In this document: piece after piece, positions 1 to 8,714 of the stretch
Layout of the letters: every line of letters begins with the position of its first letter
How positions within the stretch are numbered: position 1 is the first letter of the stretch
Assembly: GCA_963773465.1 (NCBI GenBank)
Contig: CAVZBF010000004.1
Location: forward strand, 1,178,001 to 1,242,000
Reading direction: 5' to 3'
DNA from: VBAS01 sp963773465
GTDB lineage: Bacteria; Bacteroidota; Bacteroidia; Chitinophagales; Chitinophagaceae
DNA: 64,000 nt
Notes under the pieces: model-generated
Seen by the model: the letters and a program-made list of their open reading frames with translations, nothing else
Told to the model about the DNA's origin: nothing
Database searches by the model: none
Made by a program: the position numbers and the translations under genes

Positions 1-413
1 GTAAAGTTTTATCTGGTGGTGTGGAGGCAAATGCGATGCAAAAGCCAAAACAATTTTTCGGTGCTGCCCGTAAAATTGAATTTGGCGGCTCACTTACGAT
101 TATTGCAACCGCACTTGTTGATACAGGAAGTAAAATGGATGAGGTGATCTTTGAAGAATTCAAAGGAACCGGTAATATGGAATTGCAACTTGACCGCCGA
201 CTGTCAAACAGGAGGATCTATCCTGCTATCGATCTTATTGCATCATCAACCCGCCGCGATGATCTGTTGCTGGAAAGAGATGTGTTGCAGCGTATGAATT
301 TGCTACGTGTTTATTTAACCGATATGAATACAGAAGAAGCAATGAATGAATTGCTGAGGCGAATGAGAGGAACGAAAGATAATTCTGAGTTTCTTGCAAG
401 TATGAATGGATAA
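1..413 (+). CDS. rho: Transcription termination factor Rho, C-terminal part (window-edge partial)
   Basis: Rho is a hexameric RNA-dependent ATPase that terminates transcription. The frame is open from base 3 and gives about 136 residues of the C-terminal RecA-like domain. Recognisable Rho stretches are KVLSGGVEANA, FFGAARKIE, GGSLTIIATALVDTGSKMDEV, FEEFKGTGNMELQLDR and SNRRIYPAID. The arginine-rich end of the motor domain is present and the reading frame is intact to its TAA. The N-terminal RNA-binding domain and Walker motifs lie outside the window. The family assignment is secure. Confidence 0.95.
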   Translation, partial: KVLSGGVEANAMQKPKQFFGAARKIEFGGSLTIIATALVDTGSKMDEVIFEEFKGTGNMELQLDRRLSNRRIYPAIDLIASSTRRDDLLLERDVLQRMNLLRVYLTDMNTEEAMNELLRRMRGTKDNSEFLASMNG

Positions 414-539
414 ACCACGATTTTCATGATTTAAATAAGATTATTACGGAAATATTTAAGTTCATCTAGTCGGGTGAACTCTTTTTATTGTCGGGATTTT
501 CTTATTTTCATCAAAAATCATTTCAATCTTTAAATCCTG

Positions 540-1614
540 GTGCTGTCGATCGAAAAAATAAATATTGAGTACTTTCTTGAGCTGGCAAAGCATCATCCTG
601 TAATTGATGTTCGCAGTCCCGGTGAATATAAACATGCACATATACCCGGTGCATATAGTTTACCATTATTTACTGATGAAGAAAGAGCCATCGTAGGAAC
701 AGCATACAAACAAGAGAGCCGTGAAAAAGCTATCAAACACGGACTGGATTTTTTTGGACCGAAGATGAAGGGGATGGTGGAGGAAGCAGAGGGAATCGTC
801 AGTCAGGCAGTCGGCAGTCGGCAGCAGTGCAACCCCAAGACTGCCAACTGCCAACTGTATACTGCTTTATTGCTGGAGAGGCGGCATGCGCAGCGGTGCC
901 ATTGCGTGGTTGCTGGATGTATACGGCTTTAAAGTTTATACGCTTACCGGGGGCTATAAAAAATTCAGGAATTATGTGCTCGAGACTTTCAAGCTTCCAT
1001 TCGATCTGAAAATTCTTGGCGGCTATACCGGCTCAGGAAAAACGGAAGTAATAAAGGAATTGAAAAGAAAAGGAGAGTTAGTTATCGATCTTGAAGATAT
1101 TGCCAAACATAAAGGCTCTGCATTCGGAAATATCGGAATGCCAAAACAACCAACCCAGGAGATGTTTGAAAATATCTTAAGCGGCGAACTGCGATCGTTA
1201 CGCTATGAGCCAAAGAACAATAAACAAAACTCCCTTCCGCAAATAATTATTCATCATTCGCCCATTTGGCTGGAAGATGAGTCACAGCGTATCGGTCTTG
1301 TTAATTTGCCAAATGAACTTTGGTACACAATCCGCAAATCGCCCATTTATTTTCTTGATATTCCTTTTGAAGAAAGACTTAAACATCTTGTAGAGGAATA
1401 TGGCGGCCTTGACAAGGAAAAGATGATCGATGCGATTGTGAGAATAAAGGAGAGACTTGGAGGGTTAGAGGCCAAAAAGGCAATTGAATATTTAAATGAG
1501 GATAATACAATAGAAAGTTTCCGCATTCTTTTGAAATATTACGATAAATGGTATGCAAAAGGCCTGCACAATCGGGAGAGACATAAATTCGTTATTACAT
1601 TTGACAAACTGTGA
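540..1614 (+). CDS. mnmH: tRNA 2-selenouridine synthase (MnmH/SelU), one frameshift and a palindromic insertion
   Basis: Converts 2-thiouridine to 2-selenouridine at the tRNA wobble position using selenophosphate. The rhodanese domain starts with VIDVRSPGEYKHAHIPGA and carries the CWRGGMRSGA loop with the catalytic Cys at about 871-873. A P-loop domain follows with GGYTGSGKT. A GTG at 540 is the best start. The N-terminal part reads in one frame to about 792 and the CWRGG part in the next frame, so one extra base lies between about 792 and 866. Exactly there sits an inverted heptad repeat (808-857) absent from ordinary MnmH, placed between the rhodanese core and its active-site loop. The partner selenophosphate synthase lies 1.8 kb downstream. 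Identity is firm; whether the gene is functional depends on the frameshift being an artefact. Confidence 0.9.
800..866. repeat. Inverted heptad-repeat palindrome inside mnmH
   Basis: Left arm 808-824 (units CAGTCGG) and right arm 841-857 (units CTGCCAA) are 17 nt each and pair at 15 of 17 positions around a 16-nt loop (825-840) containing AACCCCAA. Each arm is a tandem of 7-bp units. The architecture matches the element at 8494-8561. It resembles REP-like elements; no RAYT transposase is present in the window. Confidence 0.75.
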
Positions 1615-1664
1615 ATCTGTATCTCCGGAAAATGCAAAAAAATTGGTCCAACAGCCTGTGTATC

Positions 1665-3360
1665 ATGAAAAATCTTAAGTCTTTCCTGCTCATTTCTTTT
1701 TTTCCTCTTTTTGGGTTTGCACAATCATTAAACGGAGTTTATACAGGGGTTTTGTCAAATGATAGTACAACCGTGCGCCGCGACCAATCTTTTGAAATGG
1801 CGTTAACCGAATACAATGGCAAAGTATATGGTTATGCTTATTCAACATTTATTGTAAATGATACGCTTTATTATATTGTAAAAAGAGTAAAAGGAAAAGT
1901 AGAAGGCGATATCTGTGAAGTAGAAGATGATGAAGTGATCTCTCATAACTTTCCCCAAAAACCGGAGAAGAAAGTTTTTGTTACCTATACATTACGCCGC
2001 AATGTATCGGATAGTATTTGGAAACTGGATGGAAACTGGCAAACAAACCTTACCAAAAAGTATTATGCTATTTCGGGCAAAGTGGAAACAAAGGAAGAAA
2101 AGGATCTGAGTAAATCAAAACTGTATGAGCATCTTGGCGATCTTGATCTGCAAAAAACACTTGCATTCAATAAGCCTAAGGAAAAAAAGCCGGAGAAAAA
2201 ACCGGCAGAAGGAAAATAAAGATGCTATAGCAAAGAATACGGTGAAAAAAGAAGAAAAGAAAGATGTTCAGAATGCGGATACGAAAACTGTCGATAAAAA
2301 ACCAGATGCTTCGATCGCAAAAACAGAAACGAAGCTTCCCGAGAGTAAAACTACTTCGATACCCCAAAGAGATACATCTGCATCCACTATCAATGCAATT
2401 GACAAAAAGCCTGACGCTTCAATTGTTAAAATAGAAAATAAGGCTTCGGATAATAAAACAGTTTCAACCGCTGTAAATAATCAACCGCATCCCAAGCGAA
2501 AAGAAAGATATAGTCACAGCAAACACTACTCCGGTTGAAAAGAAACCTGAAAGCAATATTGCTAACAACGGATGCGAAACTTCCGGACAATAAAGCAACT
2601 TCAAACCCGGTGGTGAACCAGGCAACCAAAAATGAGAAAAAAGATATTCCTGCGACCAACACTAATGTTGTTGCTAAGACTGAGAATAAACCAACTGATA
2701 ACAAAACTGTTCCTGCAACGAACACCACTACTGCAAAAACAGATTCTAAACAGCCGGATAATAAACTTGTTTCTGTTCCTGTAGGTTATCAACCAACCCA
2801 AAATGTAACTGCAACAAATAATACTGTGGTTGATAAAAAACCTGATAACAATATTGCTAAAACGGATAACCAAACAACAACTGCGGCAAATCAGCCAACA
2901 CAAAATGTAAAGAAAGACATAGCGGCGTCAGCCAAAAAAACGGAAGGTGATTTCGAGTTCCAGGAATTAAAAAGAGACAGGAAATTAAAGCCGGCAGCAT
3001 CATTGGTTGATGGAAGAGTTTCTGTTCCTTCTGAAACTATTTATTTCAAATCGGACAGCTTATCAATTGCACTTCTATGACAACGGTGAAGTGGATGGCG
3101 ATACGGTAAGTGTAATTATCAATGATGAAATGTTCATACAAAAACAGGGACTGAAATCTTCGGCTTTCAGAAAAACATTTTATATACCTCAAACCATGGG
3201 TGATTCTCTGCTTGTAGTGTTATATGCAGAGAACCTTGGAAAATATCCTCCTAATACCGGTTTATTGCAGATAAAGGATGGCGAAGAAATTTTTTATGTA
3301 CGTTTCAAAGCCGACCTTAATCAGAATGCTGCAATAGTGCTTCGCAGAAAACCCAAATAG
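1665..3360 (+). CDS. Secreted protein with a long KPD-rich repetitive linker, four frameshifts
   Basis: I do not recognise a named family. The start at ATG 1665 gives a clear signal peptide (MKNLKSFLLISFFPLFGFAQ), preferred over earlier in-frame starts. After the signal comes a roughly 150-residue globular region (LNGVYTGVLSN...), then a low-complexity linker built of degenerate repeats such as DKKPDASIAKT, KLPDNKAT and NQPTQNVKKDI, then a C-terminal domain with FYDNGEVDGDTVSVIIND and YAENLGKYPPNTGLL, typical of Bacteroidota secreted proteins. Four +1 shifts are needed: A added at 2213-2216, A at 2494-2495, C at 2566 and G at 3069. Removing them gives one continuous protein. It sits between mnmH and selD on the same strand, but nothing links it to selenium. 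Confidence 0.7.
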
Positions 3361-3391
3361 AAATCCGCATTATATCCGAGATTTGCCGACT

Positions 3392-4465
3392 ATGAACTCT
3401 GAACTTATAGCTCAGGATGCTGTCAGGCTTACTCAATATTCCCACGGCGCAGGTTGTGGTTGTAAAATTTCTCCAAAGGTCCTGGATGAGATCTTGAAAA
3501 GCAATCTTTCAATACCGGAGGATAAAAATCTTCTTGTAGGCAATAGCAGTAAAGATGATGCGGCCGTCTATGATCTTGAAAACGGGATGGCATTAATTTC
3601 CACTACCGATTTTTTTATGCCAATTGTTGATGATGCTTTTGATTTTGGAAGAATAGCTGCCGCAAATTCTATCAGCGATGTTTATGCAATGGGCGGAAAA
3701 CCTTTAATGGCAATCGCTGTGCTTGGCTGGCCGGTTGAAAAACTTCCGACAGCACTTGCACAAAAAGTGATTGAAGGCGGAAGAACCATTTGCAAAGAAG
3801 CGGGTATTCCTTTGGCAGGCGGCCATAGCATCGATTCAACAGAACCGATATTCGGATTAGCAGTAACAGGTATTGTTGATAAAGGCAACCTGAAAAAAAA
3901 TAATACAGCCGGAGAAGGGGATCTCATCTTTCTGACAAAACCAATTGGTGTTGGCATTTTATCTACTGCTCAAAAAAGAGGTTTATTAAAAGAGGAACAT
4001 TTGCAGGTAATGATCAGGCAAATGACGACACTAAACCAGGCAGGCGAGGAGTTAGGAAAAATAAAAACTGTAACTGCAATGACGGATGTGACCGGCTTTG
4101 GTTTACTCGGGCATTTGATCGAAATGGCAGATGGCAGTGGATTAACAGCTGAAATCAATTATAATAAAATTGCTGTCATTGCTGGTGCGAAGGAATTCAT
4201 AACCCGCCGTGTGTTTCCTGATGCAACTACAAGAAACTGGAATAGCTATTACGAAAAAGTAAGATTTGAAAAAGGAATAGATGTGATGGAAGCGTTTACC
4301 TTACTTCCCGACCCGCAAACAAATGGCGGATTACTGTTTAGCGTAAAAGAAAGTTCTAAAGCAGAAGTTGTTTCTTTATTAGAGAAACTCGGGTTGAAAG
4401 ATTTTACTGAACCAATTGGCAAGTTTATTTCGAAAGGAGAAAAGACAGTTGAAGTAAAAAAATAG
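3392..4465 (+). CDS. selD: Selenide, water dikinase (selenophosphate synthase)
   Basis: Makes selenophosphate from selenide and ATP, the selenium donor for MnmH. The signature SHGAGCGCKISPKVL is present with catalytic Cys22 and Lys25, so this is the cysteine, not selenocysteine, form. Also seen are the metal/ATP elements DDAAVYDL, TTDFFMPIVDD, GGHSIDSTEP and DVTGFGLLGHL. The length of 357 residues is typical. ATG 3392 is chosen over the TTG nine bases upstream. It lies 2 bp before the DinB-like gene, so probably the same transcript. Together with mnmH it indicates use of selenium for tRNA modification; no Sec-insertion gene is visible here. Confidence 0.95.
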   Translation: MNSELIAQDAVRLTQYSHGAGCGCKISPKVLDEILKSNLSIPEDKNLLVGNSSKDDAAVYDLENGMALISTTDFFMPIVDDAFDFGRIAAANSISDVYAMGGKPLMAIAVLGWPVEKLPTALAQKVIEGGRTICKEAGIPLAGGHSIDSTEPIFGLAVTGIVDKGNLKKNNTAGEGDLIFLTKPIGVGILSTAQKRGLLKEEHLQVMIRQMTTLNQAGEELGKIKTVTAMTDVTGFGLLGHLIEMADGSGLTAEINYNKIAVIAGAKEFITRRVFPDATTRNWNSYYEKVRFEKGIDVMEAFTLLPDPQTNGGLLFSVKESSKAEVVSLLEKLGLKDFTEPIGKFISKGEKTVEVKK

Positions 4466-4467
4466 CC

Positions 4468-4992
4468 ATGCAAATACAAGACAAGCCACAGATCATTTCC
4501 TCATTGAATGAAAAAGTCGATGCATTCAACAATTACATTTTGTCATTGAACAAAGAGCAATTCGAATCAACCCCCAATGGTAAATGGAGTGCGGGACAGA
4601 ATCTCGATCATCTTATCCGGTCGATAAAGCCTTTACAACTGGCGTATGGACTTCCAAAATTTGCATTGCTGATCTTGTTTGGTAAAACCAACCGCCCTTC
4701 GAGAACATATGATGAGCTTGTAACAAAATACGAAACAAAACTTGCTGCAGGAGGAAAAGCCAGCGGTCCGTTTATCCCGCCCATTATCAGTTTCGAAAAG
4801 AAAGATGAGCTGATCAGGAAATATGCCGCTCACAAACAAAAGCTGATAACCAAAATTGAAAAGCAATCAGAACGGGATCTTGATAAATATATCCTTCCGC
4901 ATCCATTACTCGGAAAAGTAACGTTAAGAGAAATGCTCTACTTCACTATTCATCATAATCAACATCATTTGGAGTTGCTTAAAAGCAGGTAA
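4468..4992 (+). CDS. DinB-family protein (DinB_2-like)
   Basis: A 174-residue four-helix-bundle protein of the DinB/YfiT superfamily, members of which bind a divalent metal through three histidines. Candidate ligands are His in QNLDHLIRS (about residue 47) and those in the C-terminal HHNQHHLELL. The WSAGQNLDHL motif near residue 40 is characteristic. Substrate is unknown; some relatives are thiol- or bacillithiol-dependent transferases. It starts 2 bp after selD. Confidence 0.8.
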   Translation: MQIQDKPQIISSLNEKVDAFNNYILSLNKEQFESTPNGKWSAGQNLDHLIRSIKPLQLAYGLPKFALLILFGKTNRPSRTYDELVTKYETKLAAGGKASGPFIPPIISFEKKDELIRKYAAHKQKLITKIEKQSERDLDKYILPHPLLGKVTLREMLYFTIHHNQHHLELLKSR

Positions 4993-5001
4993 AGGAAAAA
5001 A

Positions 5002-5925
5002 TCATTTTTTTTCTTTTAAAAATATCTCTGCCATCATACAACGCACGCTGCCGCCTTCAGTTTGTTCAATTACCGGAATGGGGATCGGCAATAAAATATT
5101 TCTTGCAGAAAGCTGTTCCTTCTGATCATCATACAATGTATCAAAAGCAGTTTGGCTCATCACCAGGAGCTTTTCTCCTTTAGTATTTTTTACCTGCAGC
5201 ATATTGCCGGCAAAACAATGCATCTGTTCTTTTGTAATTCTTATCACATCATGACCGCTGCTATCCAGGAGCTGTCTTATCGCAATCAATTCCCACTCTT
5301 CTTCAATTGCTTCTTCGCATAGCACTGCGAAATCTTCACCAAGCGTCATTACCACATTTGTATGATACACGGGCTGCCCGTTTTTATCAGTCGCTAAAAA
5401 TGCGATTGCCCTGTATTTATTCGCATTCGCAAACTTTTCCAATACTGAAATATCAGTTCGGGGAGAATGGCAAGTATAGATCACCTTGTTTTCATGATCG
5501 ATGACCATACTCCCGGTTCCTTCCAAAAATTTTCCTTCTGCTTCAAACTCACTCCAATCCTGTACTCCCTTTATCACAAATTTTTCTGCGAGTAATTGTA
5601 AAATATCTTCTCTTTTTTCAGGCCGGCGATTGGAAGCATACATGGGAAATACAGAAACAATTCCTTCTGGTGATGTACTCAGCCAATTATTTGGAAATAT
5701 GGCGGAAGGTTTCACGGGTATCATTGTATCATCAATTACGATAACATTTATTTCATGCTTTCGCAATATCCCGATCATGTTGTCAAATTCCTTCAGTGCT
5801 GATTGCTGAAGAAATTCAGTATTTAATTGCTGGCCCGGCGCTTGAAAAAAATTAGTTGTAGCAGTTTCTTCATTTGGCCCGAAAGCAGCCGGGCGGATCA
5901 TTAGAATGGTGTCAGTTATCTGCAT
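5002..5925 (-). CDS. ctlX: CtlX-like citrulline/arginine-deiminase-superfamily hydrolase
   Basis: A 307-residue member of the amidinotransferase/arginine deiminase fold, closest in pattern to citrulline hydrolases named CtlX. Motifs visible are the N-terminal IRPAAFGPNEETA, GKFLEGTGSMVID (catalytic acid region), CHSPRTD, the NVVMTLGEDFAVLC stretch and the C-terminal GGSVRCMMAEIF holding the nucleophilic cysteine. The protein would be cytosolic. It lies downstream of the pterin dehydratase gene on the same strand but is separated by a strong hairpin (5935-5971). Substrate specificity is inferred from the family only. Confidence 0.85.
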   Translation of the reverse strand: MQITDTILMIRPAAFGPNEETATTNFFQAPGQQLNTEFLQQSALKEFDNMIGILRKHEINVIVIDDTMIPVKPSAIFPNNWLSTSPEGIVSVFPMYASNRRPEKREDILQLLAEKFVIKGVQDWSEFEAEGKFLEGTGSMVIDHENKVIYTCHSPRTDISVLEKFANANKYRAIAFLATDKNGQPVYHTNVVMTLGEDFAVLCEEAIEEEWELIAIRQLLDSSGHDVIRITKEQMHCFAGNMLQVKNTKGEKLLVMSQTAFDTLYDDQKEQLSARNILLPIPIPVIEQTEGGSVRCMMAEIFLKEKK

Positions 5926-5934
5926 GTGTCATGT

Positions 5935-5971
5935 ATTCGTGCCACCCCGATTAAATCGGGATGGCACGAAT
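5935..5971. repeat. Strong palindromic hairpin, CCCGAT/ATCGGG core
   Basis: Arms 5935-5952 and 5954-5971 pair at 17 of 18 positions with a single-base loop. It lies between two minus-strand genes and has no T run, so it may be a processing or attenuation hairpin or a dispersed repeat rather than a classical terminator. Its CCCGAT...ATCGGG core recurs at 23186-23203, and a CCGAT/ATCGG version is at 26485-26504. Confidence 0.7.
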
Positions 5972-5979
5972 GTACGGCG

Positions 5980-6207
5980 TTATAATGCGTCTATTTGCTT
6001 TGCCAGTTCCCTGTCTTTATCTGTAACAACATTTCCGGCGCTGTGAGTGTTCAGCCAGATCTCAACCGTATTCCAGGTATTTGTCCACGTAGGATGATGA
6101 TCCATTTTTTCTGCTTCAATAGCTACTCTGGTCATAAAGGCAAACGCTTCGCTGAAATTTTTAAAAGTAAATTTCTTATATAATTTATTATCTGCTTCTT
6201 TCCACAT
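5980..6207 (-). CDS. 4a-hydroxytetrahydrobiopterin dehydratase (PhhB/DCoH family)
   Basis: Dehydrates the 4a-carbinolamine form of tetrahydropterin. At 75 residues this is a short version of the family (usual length about 90-110), but it keeps the active-site block EKMDHHPTW and the later NTVEIWLNTHSAG. The N-terminal FKNFSEAFAFMTRVA helix is typical. No aromatic amino acid hydroxylase is in the window, so the physiological partner is unknown. Confidence 0.88.
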   Translation of the reverse strand: MWKEADNKLYKKFTFKNFSEAFAFMTRVAIEAEKMDHHPTWTNTWNTVEIWLNTHSAGNVVTDKDRELAKQIDAL

Positions 6208-6288
6208 AAAGATTGATTTGATGTTATGATGAGTTGGAGATTTGGAAATGAGGCCACGATCTCACGAAAAAATTTTCCAATCGCCGTA

Positions 6289-6726
6289 TTAAAATACTAA
6301 GTGCTCTTTGTTCTTTATTTTTTCATTCGTCAGTTCCATCACCAATTGTATGCCGTTAAGTGATTTGATGTTTTCTGTTTGTTGCTGCAGCATTTCATCA
6401 GTTACAACATCTCCTTTCATCAGCCATAAAAAATCAAGATGCTTGAACTCCGGCAACAGGTACTCGCCATCATACTGGTTGTTGTAAATATAATGCTCCA
6501 GCGCAGTGGCTGGTTCGTGGTATTCATACAAGCTAAAAAAATAATTCCTGTTCTTTTTCTTTAACTGTATTTCTATATCATTGTTTACACGAAAATCAAC
6601 GCCAAGCATATTATTCAGTTGCCAGCAGAATTGGTAATCTTTCATTGGCGCCATGATGCCAAGCAACCGGGTATCCTCAAAAAAACCATCGGTAATATCC
6701 TGTGTATCTAAAATAAGCTTACTCAA
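6289..6726 (-). CDS. IPExxxVDY family protein
   Basis: A 145-residue Bacteroidota-specific protein of unknown function. The family motif appears as LLPEFKHLDFLWL near residue 90, and the N-terminal region (LGIMAPMKDYQFCWQLNNMLGVDF) fits the family. The start is a TTG at 6726. It is cytosolic, with no signal peptide. In Bacteroidota this family often sits beside the pyruvate kinase gene; that neighbour is not here. It lies 23 bp downstream of the M28 peptidase gene and may be co-transcribed. Confidence 0.8.
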   Translation of the reverse strand: MSKLILDTQDITDGFFEDTRLLGIMAPMKDYQFCWQLNNMLGVDFRVNNDIEIQLKKKNRNYFFSLYEYHEPATALEHYIYNNQYDGEYLLPEFKHLDFLWLMKGDVVTDEMLQQQTENIKSLNGIQLVMELTNEKIKNKEHLVF

Positions 6727-6749
6727 AGTAGTTTTGGTATTAAATAAAT

Positions 6750-8423
6750 TCAGAATTGAACTTCAGTTTCTATCTCTTCATTCCCTCTTTTAAATTTTAC
6801 TTTCGCTTTTTCTCCTTTCTGAAATTTTCCAAGTGTTTGCATATACGTTTCCATGGAGCTTACATTGTATTCGCCGATCTTAACAATTACATCACCCGCT
6901 TTCAATCCTGCTTTTTGTGCAGGTCTGCCATCGGTTACTCCATCACAACGAACTCCGGCGCCGGAAAAAGTATAATCCGGCATAATGCCCATCGTAACTC
7001 CGCCGCTTCTCAATGAGGAAGTTGTTTGTGTTTCCCTTGTTTTTGTAAATGCTAATTTTTGACCAGTGCTTAGTGGAGAAAGTACAATGTTGCTGATATA
7101 GTGGATGATCTTTGTCTCTCCTATATAATTTATTTTCTCGGGATCATCGCTGGGCCTATGATAATCTGTATGCAGGCCGGTAAAGAAAAATAAAACAGGG
7201 ATATCTTTTCTGTAAAAAGAGGTATGATCGCTGGGCCCCGTACCACTGCTGTCAATGCGGATTGCAAACGGGTTCTTTTTATCAGTCATATTAATCAAAG
7301 AGCTCCATTGCGGAGAAGTGCCATAGCCGCCGATTGTTACTGTATTGCTGCTATCATTCAATCTTCCGATCATATCCATATTGATCATGTAATTAATATT
7401 CTTAAAATCAATTGTCGGATGCTCTGTAAAAAATTTTGAGCCGTTCAATCCAAGTTCTTCAGCAGAAAAAGCGATAAAGAGATAATTATTATTTTTTTGT
7501 TTAGTGTTCTTTAAAATTCTCGCAAGCTCGATCAATGCTGCTGTGCCACTTGCATTATCATCGGCGCCATTGTGGATCAGTTTTTCTCCGGTACGCAACA
7601 TTGAATTATTGTCTTCGCCATATCCAAGATGATCATAATGTGCACCAAGGACCACGGTTGTTGCTGCTCCGTTATCAATATAACCGACTACATTCCGACC
7701 GGTCCTTTTTTTCTCACCTACGTCAACCTTCATTTTTATATCAAGCGTTGCCGTCTGATCGCTGAAATATTTTTTCGCCGCCTCTTTAGAAACATAGATC
7801 ACAGGTATATTGAGTTTCTCTGTTCTGTCCTTACCATCAAACTTTAATTTATCATCGATGGATGAAGTATTATAGAGAACAACTGCTGATGCCCCGCGGC
7901 TCTTTGCTTTTTTTGCATTGTCGCGGATATATTCATTTAAATCAAAATGCGGATTGTCTTTATTTTCTTCCAGCGTTTCTTTCAGATCATAGAACCAGGG
8001 CATATCTGCTTCCTGCACTGCAATAGCAGGCAACGCTTCAATGCTTATGTTCTCAGAAAAAGGAAAAGGAAAAAAATCTTTTTCTGCTGCAAGATGATTT
8101 TGATTGATAATAAGATGTGTAGCGCTGTTTATTTGCTTACCATCATAAATTTCAAATGATTGATAAAAACCATCACTGCCTTTTGGTTGCAGACCGACTT
8201 CCTGAAATTTTTGGCTGATATATTCGCCGGCTAATTTTTCACCTGCAGTACCGGCTCGCCTTCCTTCCAGCTTATCAGCGGCCAGATAACTTATGTGTGA
8301 TTGAAGATTTGTTATCATCGCCTGGTCAGCTTTACTTAGCTTGGGAGATTTCTTTTTTTGAGCAAAGGAGACTTGAATAAAAAGAAATGAAGCAAACAAA
8401 AAAACCGCACGGATGCTATTCAT
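6750..8423 (-). CDS. Secreted M28-family zinc aminopeptidase with PDZ domain
   Basis: A 557-residue exported metallopeptidase. A signal peptide ends at about VSFAQ. A PA-like insert with DNAKKAKSRGASAVVLYN follows, then the M28 catalytic domain with the zinc-site motifs GAHYDHLG, NGADDNASGTAA, AFSAEELGLNGS, INMDMIGRL and GLHTDYHRPSDDPEK. The C-terminal 100 residues form a PDZ domain (GIMPDYTF...AGLKAGDVIVKIGEYNV). It probably cleaves N-terminal residues of peptides in the periplasm or outside. A promoter-like TAACTTTG (8446-8453, minus strand) lies just upstream. Confidence 0.92.
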   Translation of the reverse strand: MNSIRAVFLFASFLFIQVSFAQKKKSPKLSKADQAMITNLQSHISYLAADKLEGRRAGTAGEKLAGEYISQKFQEVGLQPKGSDGFYQSFEIYDGKQINSATHLIINQNHLAAEKDFFPFPFSENISIEALPAIAVQEADMPWFYDLKETLEENKDNPHFDLNEYIRDNAKKAKSRGASAVVLYNTSSIDDKLKFDGKDRTEKLNIPVIYVSKEAAKKYFSDQTATLDIKMKVDVGEKKRTGRNVVGYIDNGAATTVVLGAHYDHLGYGEDNNSMLRTGEKLIHNGADDNASGTAALIELARILKNTKQKNNNYLFIAFSAEELGLNGSKFFTEHPTIDFKNINYMINMDMIGRLNDSSNTVTIGGYGTSPQWSSLINMTDKKNPFAIRIDSSGTGPSDHTSFYRKDIPVLFFFTGLHTDYHRPSDDPEKINYIGETKIIHYISNIVLSPLSTGQKLAFTKTRETQTTSSLRSGGVTMGIMPDYTFSGAGVRCDGVTDGRPAQKAGLKAGDVIVKIGEYNVSSMETYMQTLGKFQKGEKAKVKFKRGNEEIETEVQF

Positions 8424-8445
8424 AAGAATTTGAAATTAATTGGAG

Positions 8446-8453
8446 CAAAGTTA
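8446..8453 (-). promoter_or_regulatory. Candidate -7 element for the M28 peptidase gene
   Basis: On the minus strand this reads TAACTTTG, a perfect match to the Bacteroidota TAnnTTTG -7 consensus, about 23 bp from the ATG at 8423. No good -33 element is visible. Confidence 0.4.
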
Positions 8454-8493
8454 TTGAATAGCTGAATTTGAAAGAGGTTAAAGTTTTGTGTTA

Positions 8494-8561
8494 TGAATGG
8501 TCAATGGTGAATGGTCAATTTTGGGGGACCACAATATTCACCATTGACCATTCACCATTCA
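8494..8561. repeat. Inverted heptad-repeat palindrome between the M28 gene and feoB
   Basis: Two 26-nt arms (8494-8519 and 8536-8561) made of AATGGTC/AATGGTG heptads pair at 23 of 26 positions around a 16-nt loop (8520-8535) whose complement contains CCCCCAA. It shares arm periodicity and loop length with the mnmH element at 808-857. No gene overlaps it. Confidence 0.8.
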
Positions 8562-8690
8562 CAAATGGGCTGATTAGTGAACCGGAAGATGAACGGAGCG
8601 TCGCAAGAAAAGCTAAATAGGAGCACAAATGTTGGGTACATAATGAGAATCAGCTTCTAAAAACCCGATTTCGTAAATGCCAACGAAGCC

Positions 8691-8712
8691 TAACTTATAC
8701 ATTTGTAAGTTA
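8691..8712 (+). promoter_or_regulatory. Palindromic operator-like site enclosing a -7 promoter element before feoB
   Basis: TAACTTA (8691-8697) and TAAGTTA (8706-8712) form a perfect 7-bp inverted repeat flanking TACATTTG (8698-8705), which matches the TAnnTTTG -7 consensus exactly. The GTG start of feoB is 2 bp further on, so transcripts from here would be nearly leaderless. The placement suits repression by an iron-responsive regulator of the Fur or DtxR type; which one is not shown by the sequence. Confidence 0.5.
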
Positions 8713-8714
8713 CA

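Noticed and set aside
827..1009. A short alternative frame inside mnmH
   Set aside because: It is a shadow of the repeat and the rhodanese loop; conserved MnmH residues lie in the other frames.
2426..2903. Antisense hydrophobic frames over the repetitive linker
   Set aside because: They mirror the Lys/Asn/Thr-rich repeat and change frame at the same indels; no independent support.
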